A stretch of DNA of 64,000 nt from Falsiroseomonas sp050563545 (GTDB taxonomy: Bacteria; Pseudomonadota; Alphaproteobacteria; Acetobacterales; Acetobacteraceae). Where the stretch lies: the NCBI RefSeq assembly GCF_050563545.1, contig NZ_JBNXUM010000037.1:1-64000 (forward strand), given 5' to 3'. Positions 24,399-32,845 of the stretch are shown one piece after another (the stretch's first letter is position 1; every line of letters begins with the position of its first letter). Below the pieces are notes generated by a model. It did no database searches and had not been told where the DNA came from. It saw nothing but the letters and a program-made list of their open reading frames with translations. The translations under genes were made by a program, and so were the position numbers.

Positions 24399-26396
24399 TC
24401 AGATCGCCCGCGCCGCGATCTCGCCTTCGCGGATCGCGGCATCGGCCCGGCGCGGCGCGAGCGCATCGCCGATCAGCTTAACCTCCATCGTGCCGTTCAG
24501 CGCGTGGAACAGCGCATCCTGCGCCTCCGCCCCCAGCACCAGCACGACGTTGTCGATGCCCTCGCGCAGCTCCTCCTCCTTCGTGTAGAGGTCGCGCAAC
24601 GTGACGGTCCCGCCCTCGATCGCGACCAGTTCCAGGTCCGTCGAGAAGCGCACGCCCATCCGCCGCAGCATGCCGAAGGTCTTGCCCCGGTCGCGGCTGC
24701 CCGCGAGGTCCGGCGCCGCCTGGCCGAGCCAGGTCGCGAACTCCACCTTCGCGCCGTTCGCCGCGAGATACTCCGCCGTTACCATGCCCTGCCGCCCGCC
24801 CAGCCCGTCATAGACCAGCACGCGCCCGCCCAGCGGCGTGGCCTCGAGCAGCGCCTCGAGGTAGGAATAGACATTCGCCTGGTCCGTCCCCGGCACCACC
24901 GCACTGCCGTCCCACTTCTCCGGCCGCAGCGGCGTCCAGCCATGCCGCAGCCCGCGCGCGCCGGTCGCGACGATCACGACGTCATGCCCCGCTGCGCGCA
25001 GCATCTCCTCCGTCGCCACGGTCTGCAGCTTCACCGTCACGCCAGCCTTCGCAACCTGCGCCTGCAGCCAGTCCACGATGCCGAGAAGCTCCACGCGGCT
25101 TGGCGCCCTCGACCACAGCCGCACCTGCCCGCCGAGTTCCGCCTGGCGTTCGTAGAGCGTCACGCGATGCCCGCGCTTCGCCGCCGTCAGCGCCGCGCGC
25201 ATTCCCGCGGGCCCGCCGCCCACCACCGCGATGTCCTTCGGCTTCGTGGTCGCCAGCAGCGTCGTCTCCGACAGCTCCGTCTCGTTCCCCGCGGCGGGGT
25301 TGTGGATGCAGGCGATCGGGGCCTGGGCGAAGATCGAGGTCATGCACCAGTTGGCTCCCACGCAGGGCCGGATATCCTGCGCTTCCTCGCGTTCCGCCTT
25401 CGCCACCCATTGCGGATCGGCGATCAGCGCGCGCGCCATCGCCACCATGTCGCAGTCCCCGGCGGCGAGGTGCCGCTCCGCCTCCTCCGGCGTCACGATG
25501 CGGCCGACGCCGACGACCGGAACGCCGCCTACGGCAGCGCGCACCTGGCGCGTCGCCTCCATCTGGAAGCCGTGCCGCTCCGGCGAGGTCGGGTAGATCA
25601 GCATCCGGTTGAGATAGGTGCCGTGGCTGCAGGAGACGTAGTCGATCAGCCCGGACGCTGTCATGCGCCCCGCGATCTCCGCCCAATCCGCGGGCCGCAG
25701 CCCGCCCTCATGCCCGTCGTCGCTGTTGATGCGCACGCCGACGATCATGTCGCGGCCGCATTCCTCGCGCGTGGCCTGGATGATCTCCATCACCAGGCGC
25801 AGCCGGTTCTCCGGGCTGCCGCCGAAGGCGTCGTTGCGGTGGTTCGTGGCGGGGCTCAGGAACTGATTCAGCAGGTAGCCATGCGCCATCGAATGCACCT
25901 CGACGCCGTCGAGCCCGCCTTCGCGCGCGTAGCGTGCCGACAGCCGGTAGCCCTCCCGGATCGCGTCGATGTCGGCGGTGGTCATGACATGCGGCATCTC
26001 GCGATAGACCGCGCAGGGCACCGCCGACGGCGCCCAGACGGGATGGCCCGAAGCCACGCTGTTCGTCTCCCGCCCGCGATGCCACGGCTGCGCCAGAAGC
26101 AGCGTGCCATGCGCCTGCACCGCCGCGGCGATCTTGCGATATTCCGGCACCATCCGCGGGTCGAAGGACAGCGCCTTGCCACGGTAGGGCAGGGATGTCT
26201 CGTGCACCGCCATCGCTTCCATCGTGATGACGGCGACGCCGTGCCGCGCGCGTTCCGCGTAATAGGCGACATGCGCGTCGGTGAAGACATGGCCCTTTAC
26301 CAGCAGCGTGGCATGCGCGCTCATCCAGCTTCGGTTGCGCGCGACCTTCGGGCCGATGCGCAGCGGGCTGAACAGCGTCGGGTATTTCGCGTGCAT
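24399..26396 (-). CDS. Old-Yellow-Enzyme-type NAD(P)H:flavin oxidoreductase (1 of 2)
   Basis: A 665-residue enzyme with an N-terminal FMN TIM barrel (about 1-345) and a C-terminal FAD/NAD(P) domain (G-G-G-P-A-G-M), as in dienoyl-CoA reductase and trimethylamine dehydrogenase. Such enzymes reduce enones or demethylate amines. The Fe-S ligand pattern reads C345-V-G-A348-N-W-C351 and C363: the second of the four usual cysteines is Ala. A cluster is therefore doubtful or altered. It heads a minus-strand operon with CMD, GMC, small-subunit and AllA-like genes. The ATG at 26396 is chosen because the domain starts there; the 18 codons before it look non-coding. Confidence 0.87.
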   Translation of the reverse strand: MHAKYPTLFSPLRIGPKVARNRSWMSAHATLLVKGHVFTDAHVAYYAERARHGVAVITMEAMAVHETSLPYRGKALSFDPRMVPEYRKIAAAVQAHGTLLLAQPWHRGRETNSVASGHPVWAPSAVPCAVYREMPHVMTTADIDAIREGYRLSARYAREGGLDGVEVHSMAHGYLLNQFLSPATNHRNDAFGGSPENRLRLVMEIIQATREECGRDMIVGVRINSDDGHEGGLRPADWAEIAGRMTASGLIDYVSCSHGTYLNRMLIYPTSPERHGFQMEATRQVRAAVGGVPVVGVGRIVTPEEAERHLAAGDCDMVAMARALIADPQWVAKAEREEAQDIRPCVGANWCMTSIFAQAPIACIHNPAAGNETELSETTLLATTKPKDIAVVGGGPAGMRAALTAAKRGHRVTLYERQAELGGQVRLWSRAPSRVELLGIVDWLQAQVAKAGVTVKLQTVATEEMLRAAGHDVVIVATGARGLRHGWTPLRPEKWDGSAVVPGTDQANVYSYLEALLEATPLGGRVLVYDGLGGRQGMVTAEYLAANGAKVEFATWLGQAAPDLAGSRDRGKTFGMLRRMGVRFSTDLELVAIEGGTVTLRDLYTKEEELREGIDNVVLVLGAEAQDALFHALNGTMEVKLIGDALAPRRADAAIREGEIAARAI

Positions 26397-26479
26397 GCCG
26401 TCGTTCCCTCGACCGGAGCCGAGGCTTGCCAGCCACGCCCGCCGCGTCAAGATCGCGGCGAGGAGAAAGGGCGCCCTGC

Positions 26480-28093
26480 GTGGAGATCGAAACGGACCTT
26501 GTGGTCGCTGGCAGCGGCGCCGCGGGCTGCGGCGCGGCGCTGGCGGGCGTGCTGCGCGGCCTCCGCGTGGTCATGGTGGAGAAGTCGCGGAAGCTGGGCG
26601 GCGCCACGGCGGCATCGCTCGGCGGGCTCTGGGTGCCTGGCAACCACCTGATGGCGGAGGCCGGCCTGACCGACAGCCTGGACGCCGCGCGGACCTACGC
26701 GACCTTCCTCGGTGGCGGCTACGCGCTGCCCGCGATGGTGGACGCCTTCCTGCAGAACTCGCATGTCGCGCTGCGCGACTTCGCGACGCGCGTGCCCTTC
26801 CGCCTGTTGCGCGGCCTGCCCGACCACTACTACCCGCAGGCCGAGGGCAGCTCCGCCGATGGCCGCATGGTGGAGGCCATGCCGATCGCGCGCGACGCCA
26901 TCGCACCTTGGGGCGACCGACTGGAGGAGGGCGTGCACAACGAGGCCGGCGTCAGCTGGGGCGACGCGATCGCCTGGGGCGGGTTGGGCGCGCGACAGCA
27001 CTGGCCGGAGGAAGAGATCGCCGGCCGCCGCGAGCGCCGCCTGCTCGCCGCCGGCCCCGCGCTGGTAGGGCAGTTCCTGCGCGCGCTGATTGACGCGCAG
27101 GTCCCGATCCTCGCGGGCTTTCGGGCCGACGAACTGCTCACCACGGACGGCCGCGTCACCGGGATCCGCGGCACGCAGGACGGCAAGCCCGTGCGGATCG
27201 TCGCGCGCCGCGGCGTGGTGCTGGCGACCGGCGGCTATGAGGGCAATCCCGACCTCGTGAACCGCTTCGAGGGCCTGCCGGACTGGATGAACATCTTCCC
27301 CCGCTCCGTCGAGGGCGACGGCATGACGATGGGCACCGAGATCGGCGCCGCGACCTGGCGCGTGCCGAACAACCTCGCGATGCTCGTGGGCTACGGCATT
27401 CCGTCCCCTGATGACCCGAACGAGCGCGTCTTCTTCAGCGCTGGGCTGCGCGGCCTCTCCTACCCCCACAGCATCGTCGTCAACGACCAGGCGCAGCGCT
27501 TCTGCGACGAAAGCCAGTTCCAGCGCGTCGTCGCGGCGCTGACGCGCTTCGACCTCGCGACGCACCGCCACCCCAACCTGCCGGCCTGGATGATCTTCGA
27601 CGGGCAGTATTGCCGCCGCTACAGCTTCGCCCGCCGCCCGCCCGGCGCGCTGCTGCCGGACTGGGTGACGCGCGCCGACAGCCTGGACGCGCTGGCCGCG
27701 GGGATCGGCCTGGATCCCGCGACGCTGGCAGCTTCCGTCGCGCGTTTCAACGATGGCGCGGCGCGCGGCGAGGATCCCGACCACGGCCGCGGCTCCTCCG
27801 CCTTCGCGCGCTCCACCGCCGGCGATCCGCACGCCGCGCACCCCAACCTCGGCACCATCGCGGAGCCGCCCTTCTGCGCCGTGCGCCTCAAGCTCGGCGC
27901 CATTTCCTCCGCCGGGCTTCTCACCGACACCGACGCCCGCGTGCAGCATGTGCGCGGCCGCCCCATCCCCGGCCTCTATGCCTGCGGCAACACCGCGGCG
28001 CCGACCGAATCCGGCGCGGGCTACCAGGCCGGCATGTCGCTGATGCGCGGGCTCACTTTCGGCTGGCTCGCCGCGCGGCACGCTGCCTCGTGA
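26480..28093 (+). CDS. FAD-binding dehydrogenase, 3-ketosteroid-dehydrogenase/fumarate-reductase type
   Basis: A 537-residue flavoprotein. The GTG at 26480 follows AGGAGAAAGG and starts just before the FAD motif G-S-G-A-A-G. The stretch G-G-A-T-A-A-S-L-G-G-L-W-V-P-G-N is typical of the 3-ketosteroid 1-dehydrogenase and fumarate reductase flavoprotein superfamily. A late C-G-N-T-A-A-P and G-A-G-Y segment completes the FAD site. It may dehydrogenate a ketone or unsaturated acid; a steroid is not implied by sequence alone. It is divergent from the OYE operon (83-base gap) and overlaps the next gene by 4 bases. Confidence 0.85.
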   Translation: MEIETDLVVAGSGAAGCGAALAGVLRGLRVVMVEKSRKLGGATAASLGGLWVPGNHLMAEAGLTDSLDAARTYATFLGGGYALPAMVDAFLQNSHVALRDFATRVPFRLLRGLPDHYYPQAEGSSADGRMVEAMPIARDAIAPWGDRLEEGVHNEAGVSWGDAIAWGGLGARQHWPEEEIAGRRERRLLAAGPALVGQFLRALIDAQVPILAGFRADELLTTDGRVTGIRGTQDGKPVRIVARRGVVLATGGYEGNPDLVNRFEGLPDWMNIFPRSVEGDGMTMGTEIGAATWRVPNNLAMLVGYGIPSPDDPNERVFFSAGLRGLSYPHSIVVNDQAQRFCDESQFQRVVAALTRFDLATHRHPNLPAWMIFDGQYCRRYSFARRPPGALLPDWVTRADSLDALAAGIGLDPATLAASVARFNDGAARGEDPDHGRGSSAFARSTAGDPHAAHPNLGTIAEPPFCAVRLKLGAISSAGLLTDTDARVQHVRGRPIPGLYACGNTAAPTESGAGYQAGMSLMRGLTFGWLAARHAAS

Positions 28094-28917
28094 AGCGCCG
28101 CTTCGCCGACCTCGACACGGGTCAGGTGCATTACCGCGAGGGCGGCGCGGGCGGGACGCCGCTCGTCATGCTGCATGGCGGCGCGGCCAATGGCGCGTCG
28201 CTGCTGCCCATCGCACGCGTGCTGGCAGCAACGCGCGCCATCATCGTGCCAGACATGCCGGGCTGCGGCGACAGCGACGCGCTGCCGATCGCCCGCCCCG
28301 AGGTCGAGGACATCGCGGATTGGCTTATCGCCTTCCTCCACGCCCTCGGTATCGAGACCTGCGACCTCCACGGCGCACACTTGGGTGCCCGCGTCGCGAT
28401 CGAGGCCGCGCTGCGCCATCCCGCGCGCCTGCGCCGTATCATCCTCGACGGCATTGGCTTCTACGACGAGGAAGCGCGCCAGCGCATGCTGGGCAACGTC
28501 GCGCCGGAGATCATCCCCGATCCCGACGGCGCGTATCTGGCGGCGGCGCATGCCATGTGCCGCGACTACCACCGCTACTTCCCCTGGTTCGCGCGCGATC
28601 CTGCGCACCGCCGCGACGGCCCCGAACCCTCGCCTGCCACCGTCCACGCCAAGCTGGTCGAGGTCATCCGCAACGGCACGACCTATCCGCTGCCCTACCG
28701 TGCCGCGCTGCGCCACCCGACGGAGCAGCGCCTGCCCCTGCTGACGCATCCCGTGCTGCTGGCCTTTGCACGCACCGACAACGTATTTCCGCAGCGCGCC
28801 CGGGCCGCCGCCCTGCTGCCCGCCGCGACCACGGCGGAGACACCGGGCGCCGCCGACCCCGCCGGCAGCGCCGCCATCTTCGCCGCCTTCCTGGACGCCG
28901 AACCCGCCCGCACCTAG
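28090..28917 (+). CDS. Alpha/beta-hydrolase-fold protein lacking the catalytic Ser
   Basis: A 275-residue protein starting at GTG 28090, overlapping the flavoprotein stop. The fold is clear: V-M-L-H-G-G-A-A-N for the oxyanion strand, D-M-P-G-C-G-D-S-D, and a nucleophile elbow region. But the elbow reads G95-A-H97-L-G99, with His where Ser, Asp or Cys should be. The expected C-terminal His is not obvious either. It may be non-catalytic, use a different chemistry or be decaying, although the frame is intact. Its position between a flavin dehydrogenase and a TctC protein suggests it once or still serves the same pathway. Confidence 0.75.
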   Translation: MKRRFADLDTGQVHYREGGAGGTPLVMLHGGAANGASLLPIARVLAATRAIIVPDMPGCGDSDALPIARPEVEDIADWLIAFLHALGIETCDLHGAHLGARVAIEAALRHPARLRRIILDGIGFYDEEARQRMLGNVAPEIIPDPDGAYLAAAHAMCRDYHRYFPWFARDPAHRRDGPEPSPATVHAKLVEVIRNGTTYPLPYRAALRHPTEQRLPLLTHPVLLAFARTDNVFPQRARAAALLPAATTAETPGAADPAGSAAIFAAFLDAEPART

Positions 28918-28945
28918 TCTCGCCGCAAAGCCCGAGGAGGCACCG

Positions 28946-29911
28946 ATGACCCTCGCCCGCCGCACGCTGCTTGCCGGCGCCGCGCTGCTGCCGCTGCCGG
29001 CGCTCTCGCAGACCTGGCCCGCGCGGCCGATCCGCATGATCGTGCCCTTCGCGCCGGGCGGCACCACCGACATCGTCGCGCGCATCCTGTCGCAATCCAT
29101 GTCCGAACGCCTCGGCCAGGCGGTGGTGGTGGAGAACCGGCCCGGCGCCGGCGCGACGCTCGCGGCGCAGCAGGTCGCGCAGGCCGCGCCGGACGGCTAC
29201 ACGCTGATCATCTCCAACAGCGCCTCGCACGGCATCTCGCCGAGCCTGTTCAAGAACGTCCGCTACGACGCGATGACGGATTTCAGCCACATCGCGCTGG
29301 CTGCCACGACCTCCACCGCCGTGCTCGTGAACCCGCGCTATGAGGCGCAGACCATCCAGGCGCTCATCGCGCTCGGCCGGTCGCGCCCGAACGGGCTGGA
29401 CTACGCGATCTCCGGCCACGGCACCTCGACGCACCTGGCCGGCATCCGCATGGGCATGGTCGGCGGCTTCCGCATGAACCCGATCCCCTATCGCGGCTCC
29501 GGCCCCGCGCTGACGGACGTCATCGCCGGCAATGTCGGGCTGATGGTGGATGGGCTGCCGTCCTGCATCGGCTATATCCGCGACGGCTTGCTGAAGGCGC
29601 TGGCGGTGGCGGATGCGCAGCGCAACCGCTTCCTGCCGCAACTGCCCACCCTGATCGAGGCCGGGCTGCCCGGCGTCACGTCGTATTCCTGGTTCGGTGT
29701 CTCCGGCCCCAAGGACCTGCCCGCGCCGATCGTCTCGACGCTGAACACCGAGATCCGGGCGATCCTGCAGCTTCCCGCCATCCGCCAGCGCTACACCGAA
29801 CTCACCGCCGACGCGCCCGACCTGACGCCCGCGCAATACGCCGCCTTCATCGAGGAAGAGCTGCGCGTCTGGGGCGAGGTCGTGCGCGCCTCCGGCGCGA
29901 CGGCGGAGTAG
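28946..29911 (+). CDS. TctC/Bug-family periplasmic binding protein (2 of 4)
   Basis: 321 residues with a twin-Arg-containing signal peptide (A-R-R-T-L-L-A-G, cleavage near L-S-Q). The family signature P-I-R-M-I-V-P-F-A-P-G-G-T-T-D is present, followed by V-V-E-N-R-P-G-A-G and P-I-P-Y-R-G-S-G-P-A. It probably delivers a carboxylate to the pathway encoded by its operon. No TctAB membrane partner is present here. A GAGGAGG site precedes the ATG at 28946. The gene is followed by the palindromic element at 29921-29991. Confidence 0.9.
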   Translation: MTLARRTLLAGAALLPLPALSQTWPARPIRMIVPFAPGGTTDIVARILSQSMSERLGQAVVVENRPGAGATLAAQQVAQAAPDGYTLIISNSASHGISPSLFKNVRYDAMTDFSHIALAATTSTAVLVNPRYEAQTIQALIALGRSRPNGLDYAISGHGTSTHLAGIRMGMVGGFRMNPIPYRGSGPALTDVIAGNVGLMVDGLPSCIGYIRDGLLKALAVADAQRNRFLPQLPTLIEAGLPGVTSYSWFGVSGPKDLPAPIVSTLNTEIRAILQLPAIRQRYTELTADAPDLTPAQYAAFIEEELRVWGEVVRASGATAE

Positions 29912-29920
29912 CGACCGGAT

Positions 29921-29991
29921 CCCTCTCCCGCAACGCGGGGGAGGGATGGGCCCCGAGCCGCGCAGCGGCGTGGGAGGGTGGGGGTGAGCGC
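29921..29991. repeat. Dispersed palindromic element, copy B; possible bidirectional terminator
   Basis: About 71 bases, nearly identical to the element at 21468-21537 apart from the loop and a few changes. The first 25 bases can fold as CCCTC-T-CCCGC with GCGGG-G-GAGGG. It sits between the convergent TctC and ABC-transporter ends, a place suited to stopping transcription from both sides. Confidence 0.8.
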
Positions 29992-30009
29992 AACGCCGCA
30001 AGCGCCGCG

Positions 30010-30981
30010 CTACCCGTCGATTCGATTCCCCCCATCCCGCACGCGGATGCACGCCGCGTGATGCCCTGCGGCGACCTCATCCAGCGGCGGCTGCGCGTCC
30101 CGGCACGCGGGCAGCGCCACCGGACAGCGGCTCGCGAACCCACACCCCGGCGGCAGGTTGATCGGGCTCGGGATCTCGCCCTTCAGCACGTGCCGCGCCA
30201 GCTTCACCGACGGATCCGCCGGCAGATGCGCCGACATCAGCGCCTGGGTATAGGGATGCGCCGGCCGGTCGAAGACCTCCGCCGCCGCGGCCTGCTCCAC
30301 CACGCGGCCGAGATACATGACCATCACGCGGTCGGCCATCAGCTTCAGCGTGCCGAGGTCATGCGTGATGAACAGCATCGCGGCACCCGTCTCCTCCTTC
30401 AGCTCCGCCAGCAGGTCGAGGATCCCCGCGCGCACGGACAGATCGAGCGAGGAGGTCGGCTCGTCCAGCACGATCAGCGCGGGCTTCGTCGCGATGGCGC
30501 GCGCGATGCAGACGCGCTGCTGCTGCCCGCCCGAGAGCTCGCTGGGATAGCGGTCGAGCATCGCCGCGGGCAGCCGCACCCGCAGGCCGAGCCGCGTCGC
30601 CTCGTCCCGCCGCTCCGCGCGTGACAGCCTGGTGTGGAGCATCAACGGCTCCTCGATCAGGTCGCGCGCGGTCATGCGGGGATTCAGCGCGCTCCACGGA
30701 TCCTGGAAGACCATCTGCATGTGCTTGCGCATCGCGCGCATGCGCGATTCCGGCGCCGTCGAGATGTCCTGTCCCATGAAGACGACGCGGCCTTCCGTCG
30801 GCGCGATCAGCCGCAGCGCGCAGCGCCCGAGCGTGGACTTGCCCGATCCGGATTCCCCGACCAGGCCCAGCGTCTCGCCCGCCGCCAGCGTGAAGGACAC
30901 GTCGTTCACCGCGCCGATCACGCCGCCGCCCGGTGCGGCGAAGCGCTTCGACAGTCGCTCGACCTCCAGCACCGCCGTCAT
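30010..30981 (-). CDS. Dipeptide/oligopeptide-type ABC transporter ATPase, DppF-like
   Basis: 323 residues. It has the Walker A G-E-S-G-S-G-K-S-T, the ABC signature L-S-G-G-Q-Q-Q-R and Walker B L-I-V-L-D-E-P-T-S-S-L-D. The C-terminal oligopeptide-type extension includes the H-P-Y-T-Q-A-L-M and C-G-F-A-S-R-C-P Cys region. It is the last of five importer genes and overlaps the preceding ATPase gene by 4 bases. The ATG at 30981 fits that overlap; the longer frame upstream is antisense-like. It powers uptake together with the other ATPase. Confidence 0.92.
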   Translation of the reverse strand: MTAVLEVERLSKRFAAPGGGVIGAVNDVSFTLAAGETLGLVGESGSGKSTLGRCALRLIAPTEGRVVFMGQDISTAPESRMRAMRKHMQMVFQDPWSALNPRMTARDLIEEPLMLHTRLSRAERRDEATRLGLRVRLPAAMLDRYPSELSGGQQQRVCIARAIATKPALIVLDEPTSSLDLSVRAGILDLLAELKEETGAAMLFITHDLGTLKLMADRVMVMYLGRVVEQAAAAEVFDRPAHPYTQALMSAHLPADPSVKLARHVLKGEIPSPINLPPGCGFASRCPVALPACRDAQPPLDEVAAGHHAACIRVRDGGNRIDG

Positions 30982-31955
30982 GCCGCGTCCCGTGCGAAAT
31001 GGCAGCGCGCGACATGCCCGTCCGCCAGCACGACATCCGGCGGCTCGACCAGGCAGGCGGGCTGCGCCACGGGGCAGCGGTCGCGATAGAGGCACCCCGT
31101 CGGCAGCGCATAGAGGTTCGGCGGCGATCCCTGCGGCCGCACCGCGCGCAACTCCAGCCGCTCCGGTGTCGAGGCGATCAGCGCCTGGGTATAGGGATGT
31201 GCCGGCCGTGCGAACAACGGCGCGACCGGCCCGGATTCCACGACCTGGCCCGCGAACATCACCGCGGCCTCGTCGCAGTAATGCGCCACCACGCCGAGGT
31301 CATGCGTGATGATGACGGCGCCGATCCCGCGCGACAGCGCCAGCGCCCGGAGCAGGTCCAGGATCTGCGCCTGCACCGTGACGTCGAGCCCGGTTGTCGG
31401 CTCGTCCGCGATCAGCAGGGACGGCTCGTTCACCAGCGCCATCGCGATCAGCACGCGCTGCGCCATCCCGCCCGAGAGCTCATGCGGCCAGGCGCGCAGG
31501 CGCCGCTTCGGGTCGGGGATGCCGACGGAGACGAGCGCTTCGACCGCGCGCGTTTCGGCTTCTGCTTCGGACAGTTGTCGGTGCGCGCGCTGCAGCCGGA
31601 CCAGCTGCTGGCCGATGCGCGCCAACGGATCGAGCGAGGACTTGGGCGACTGCACCACCAGTCCGATCCGCGCGCCGCGCAGCGCGTTGAGTTCCTCGGC
31701 CGGCAGCGCCAGCAGGTCGCGGCCTTCGAACAGCGCCTGGCCTGCGACGACGCGGGCAGGCGGCTTAAGCAGGCCGAGCAGCGACAGCGCCGTCAGCGAC
31801 TTCCCGGCCCCGGTCTCGCCCACCAGGCCGAGGATGCGGCCGGGCTGCAGGCTGAACGACACGCCATTCAGCGCCCGCGCCGTCCGCAGGTTGTTGTCGA
31901 GATCGTAGGCGATGAAGTGCGTGTGGAGGTCACGGACCTCCAGCAGGGCCGTCAA
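30978..31955 (-). CDS. Dipeptide/oligopeptide-type ABC transporter ATPase, DppD-like
   Basis: 325 residues from a TTG start at 31955, the only start that fits the tight junction: it overlaps the permease stop as TTGA. It has Walker A G-E-T-G-A-G-K-S, signature L-S-G-G-M-A-Q-R, Walker B L-L-I-A-D-E-P-T-T-G-L-D, and the H-P-Y-T-Q-A-L-I and C-L-Y-R-D-R-C-P C-terminal motifs. It forms the second half of the ATPase pair with the gene downstream. Confidence 0.92.
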   Translation of the reverse strand: MTALLEVRDLHTHFIAYDLDNNLRTARALNGVSFSLQPGRILGLVGETGAGKSLTALSLLGLLKPPARVVAGQALFEGRDLLALPAEELNALRGARIGLVVQSPKSSLDPLARIGQQLVRLQRAHRQLSEAEAETRAVEALVSVGIPDPKRRLRAWPHELSGGMAQRVLIAMALVNEPSLLIADEPTTGLDVTVQAQILDLLRALALSRGIGAVIITHDLGVVAHYCDEAAVMFAGQVVESGPVAPLFARPAHPYTQALIASTPERLELRAVRPQGSPPNLYALPTGCLYRDRCPVAQPACLVEPPDVVLADGHVARCHFARDAA

Positions 31956-32845
31956 CGGGTCGCCGCCTTGCGTCGCGGGTCCAGCAGGTCCGCCAGGCCG
32001 TCGCCCAGCATGTTCAGCCCCAGCACCAGCAGGATCAGCGCACAGCCCGGGAAGACCGCGACCCACCATTCGCCCGTTACCATGTATTCCGCGCCCTGGC
32101 GGATCATCGCGCCCCATTCCGGTGTCGGCGGCTGGATGCCGACGCCGAGGAACGCCAGCGTCGCGCTGATCCGCACCGCCCAGGCCGCCCGCACCGCGGT
32201 CTGCGCCATCGCGCCGCGCAACGCGTTCGGCAGGATGTGGCGGAACAGGATGCGCCGGGTCGGATTGCCCACCGCGACCGCGGCTTCGACGAAGGTGCCG
32301 CCGCGCAAGGACAGCACCTCGGCCCGCACCACGCGCGCATAGACCGGCGCGTCCAGCACGCCGAGCACCAGCACCACGTTCAGCAACGACGGCCCCGCCG
32401 CAGCGACGACGGCAAGGGCGAGGATGATGGAGGGGAACACGCGCAGCGCGTCGAAGCCGCGCATCACGATCTCGTCGCCCCAGCCGCCGGCCCAGCCCGT
32501 CCAGAGCCCGACCGGCACGCCCAAAACCAGCCCCACGATCACCACGGGGACCGCGATGCCGAAGGCGTAAAGCGAGCCGTGGATCACGCGGCTCAGCACG
32601 TCCATGCCGTTGCCGTCCGTGCCGAACCAGTTCGCCTCGCTCGGGCCCTGCAGCACGCGCGCGGGGTTCGACGCGATCGGGCTTTCGGGCGCGATCCAGC
32701 CCGCGAAGACCGCGAGGACCACGAAGAACAGGATGATCGCGACGCCGACCGCGAGCGTCGGCGACCGCCGCGTCAGCCCCTTCGCCCGCGCGCCGATGCG
32801 CGACAGGATCGACGGCGCGCGCGGCGCTTCCAGCGCGAGGCTCAT
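31952..32845 (-). CDS. ABC transporter permease, DppC-like
   Basis: 297-residue inner-membrane permease with a cytoplasmic N-terminus, an F-G-T-D-G-N-G-M-D-V periplasmic loop motif and about six helices. The EAA loop lies around G-N-P-T-R-R-I-L-F-R-H-I-L-P-N, which contacts the ATPases. The ATG at 32845 overlaps the upstream permease stop by 4 bases. It pairs with the DppB-like permease to form the channel. Confidence 0.92.
   Translation of the reverse strand: MSLALEAPRAPSILSRIGARAKGLTRRSPTLAVGVAIILFFVVLAVFAGWIAPESPIASNPARVLQGPSEANWFGTDGNGMDVLSRVIHGSLYAFGIAVPVVIVGLVLGVPVGLWTGWAGGWGDEIVMRGFDALRVFPSIILALAVVAAAGPSLLNVVLVLGVLDAPVYARVVRAEVLSLRGGTFVEAAVAVGNPTRRILFRHILPNALRGAMAQTAVRAAWAVRISATLAFLGVGIQPPTPEWGAMIRQGAEYMVTGEWWVAVFPGCALILLVLGLNMLGDGLADLLDPRRKAATR

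Noticed and set aside
21468..29991. Insertion sequence bounded by the two nearly identical palindromes
   Set aside because: No transposase is encoded between them, no target duplication is seen, and the genes between belong to several operons in both orientations.
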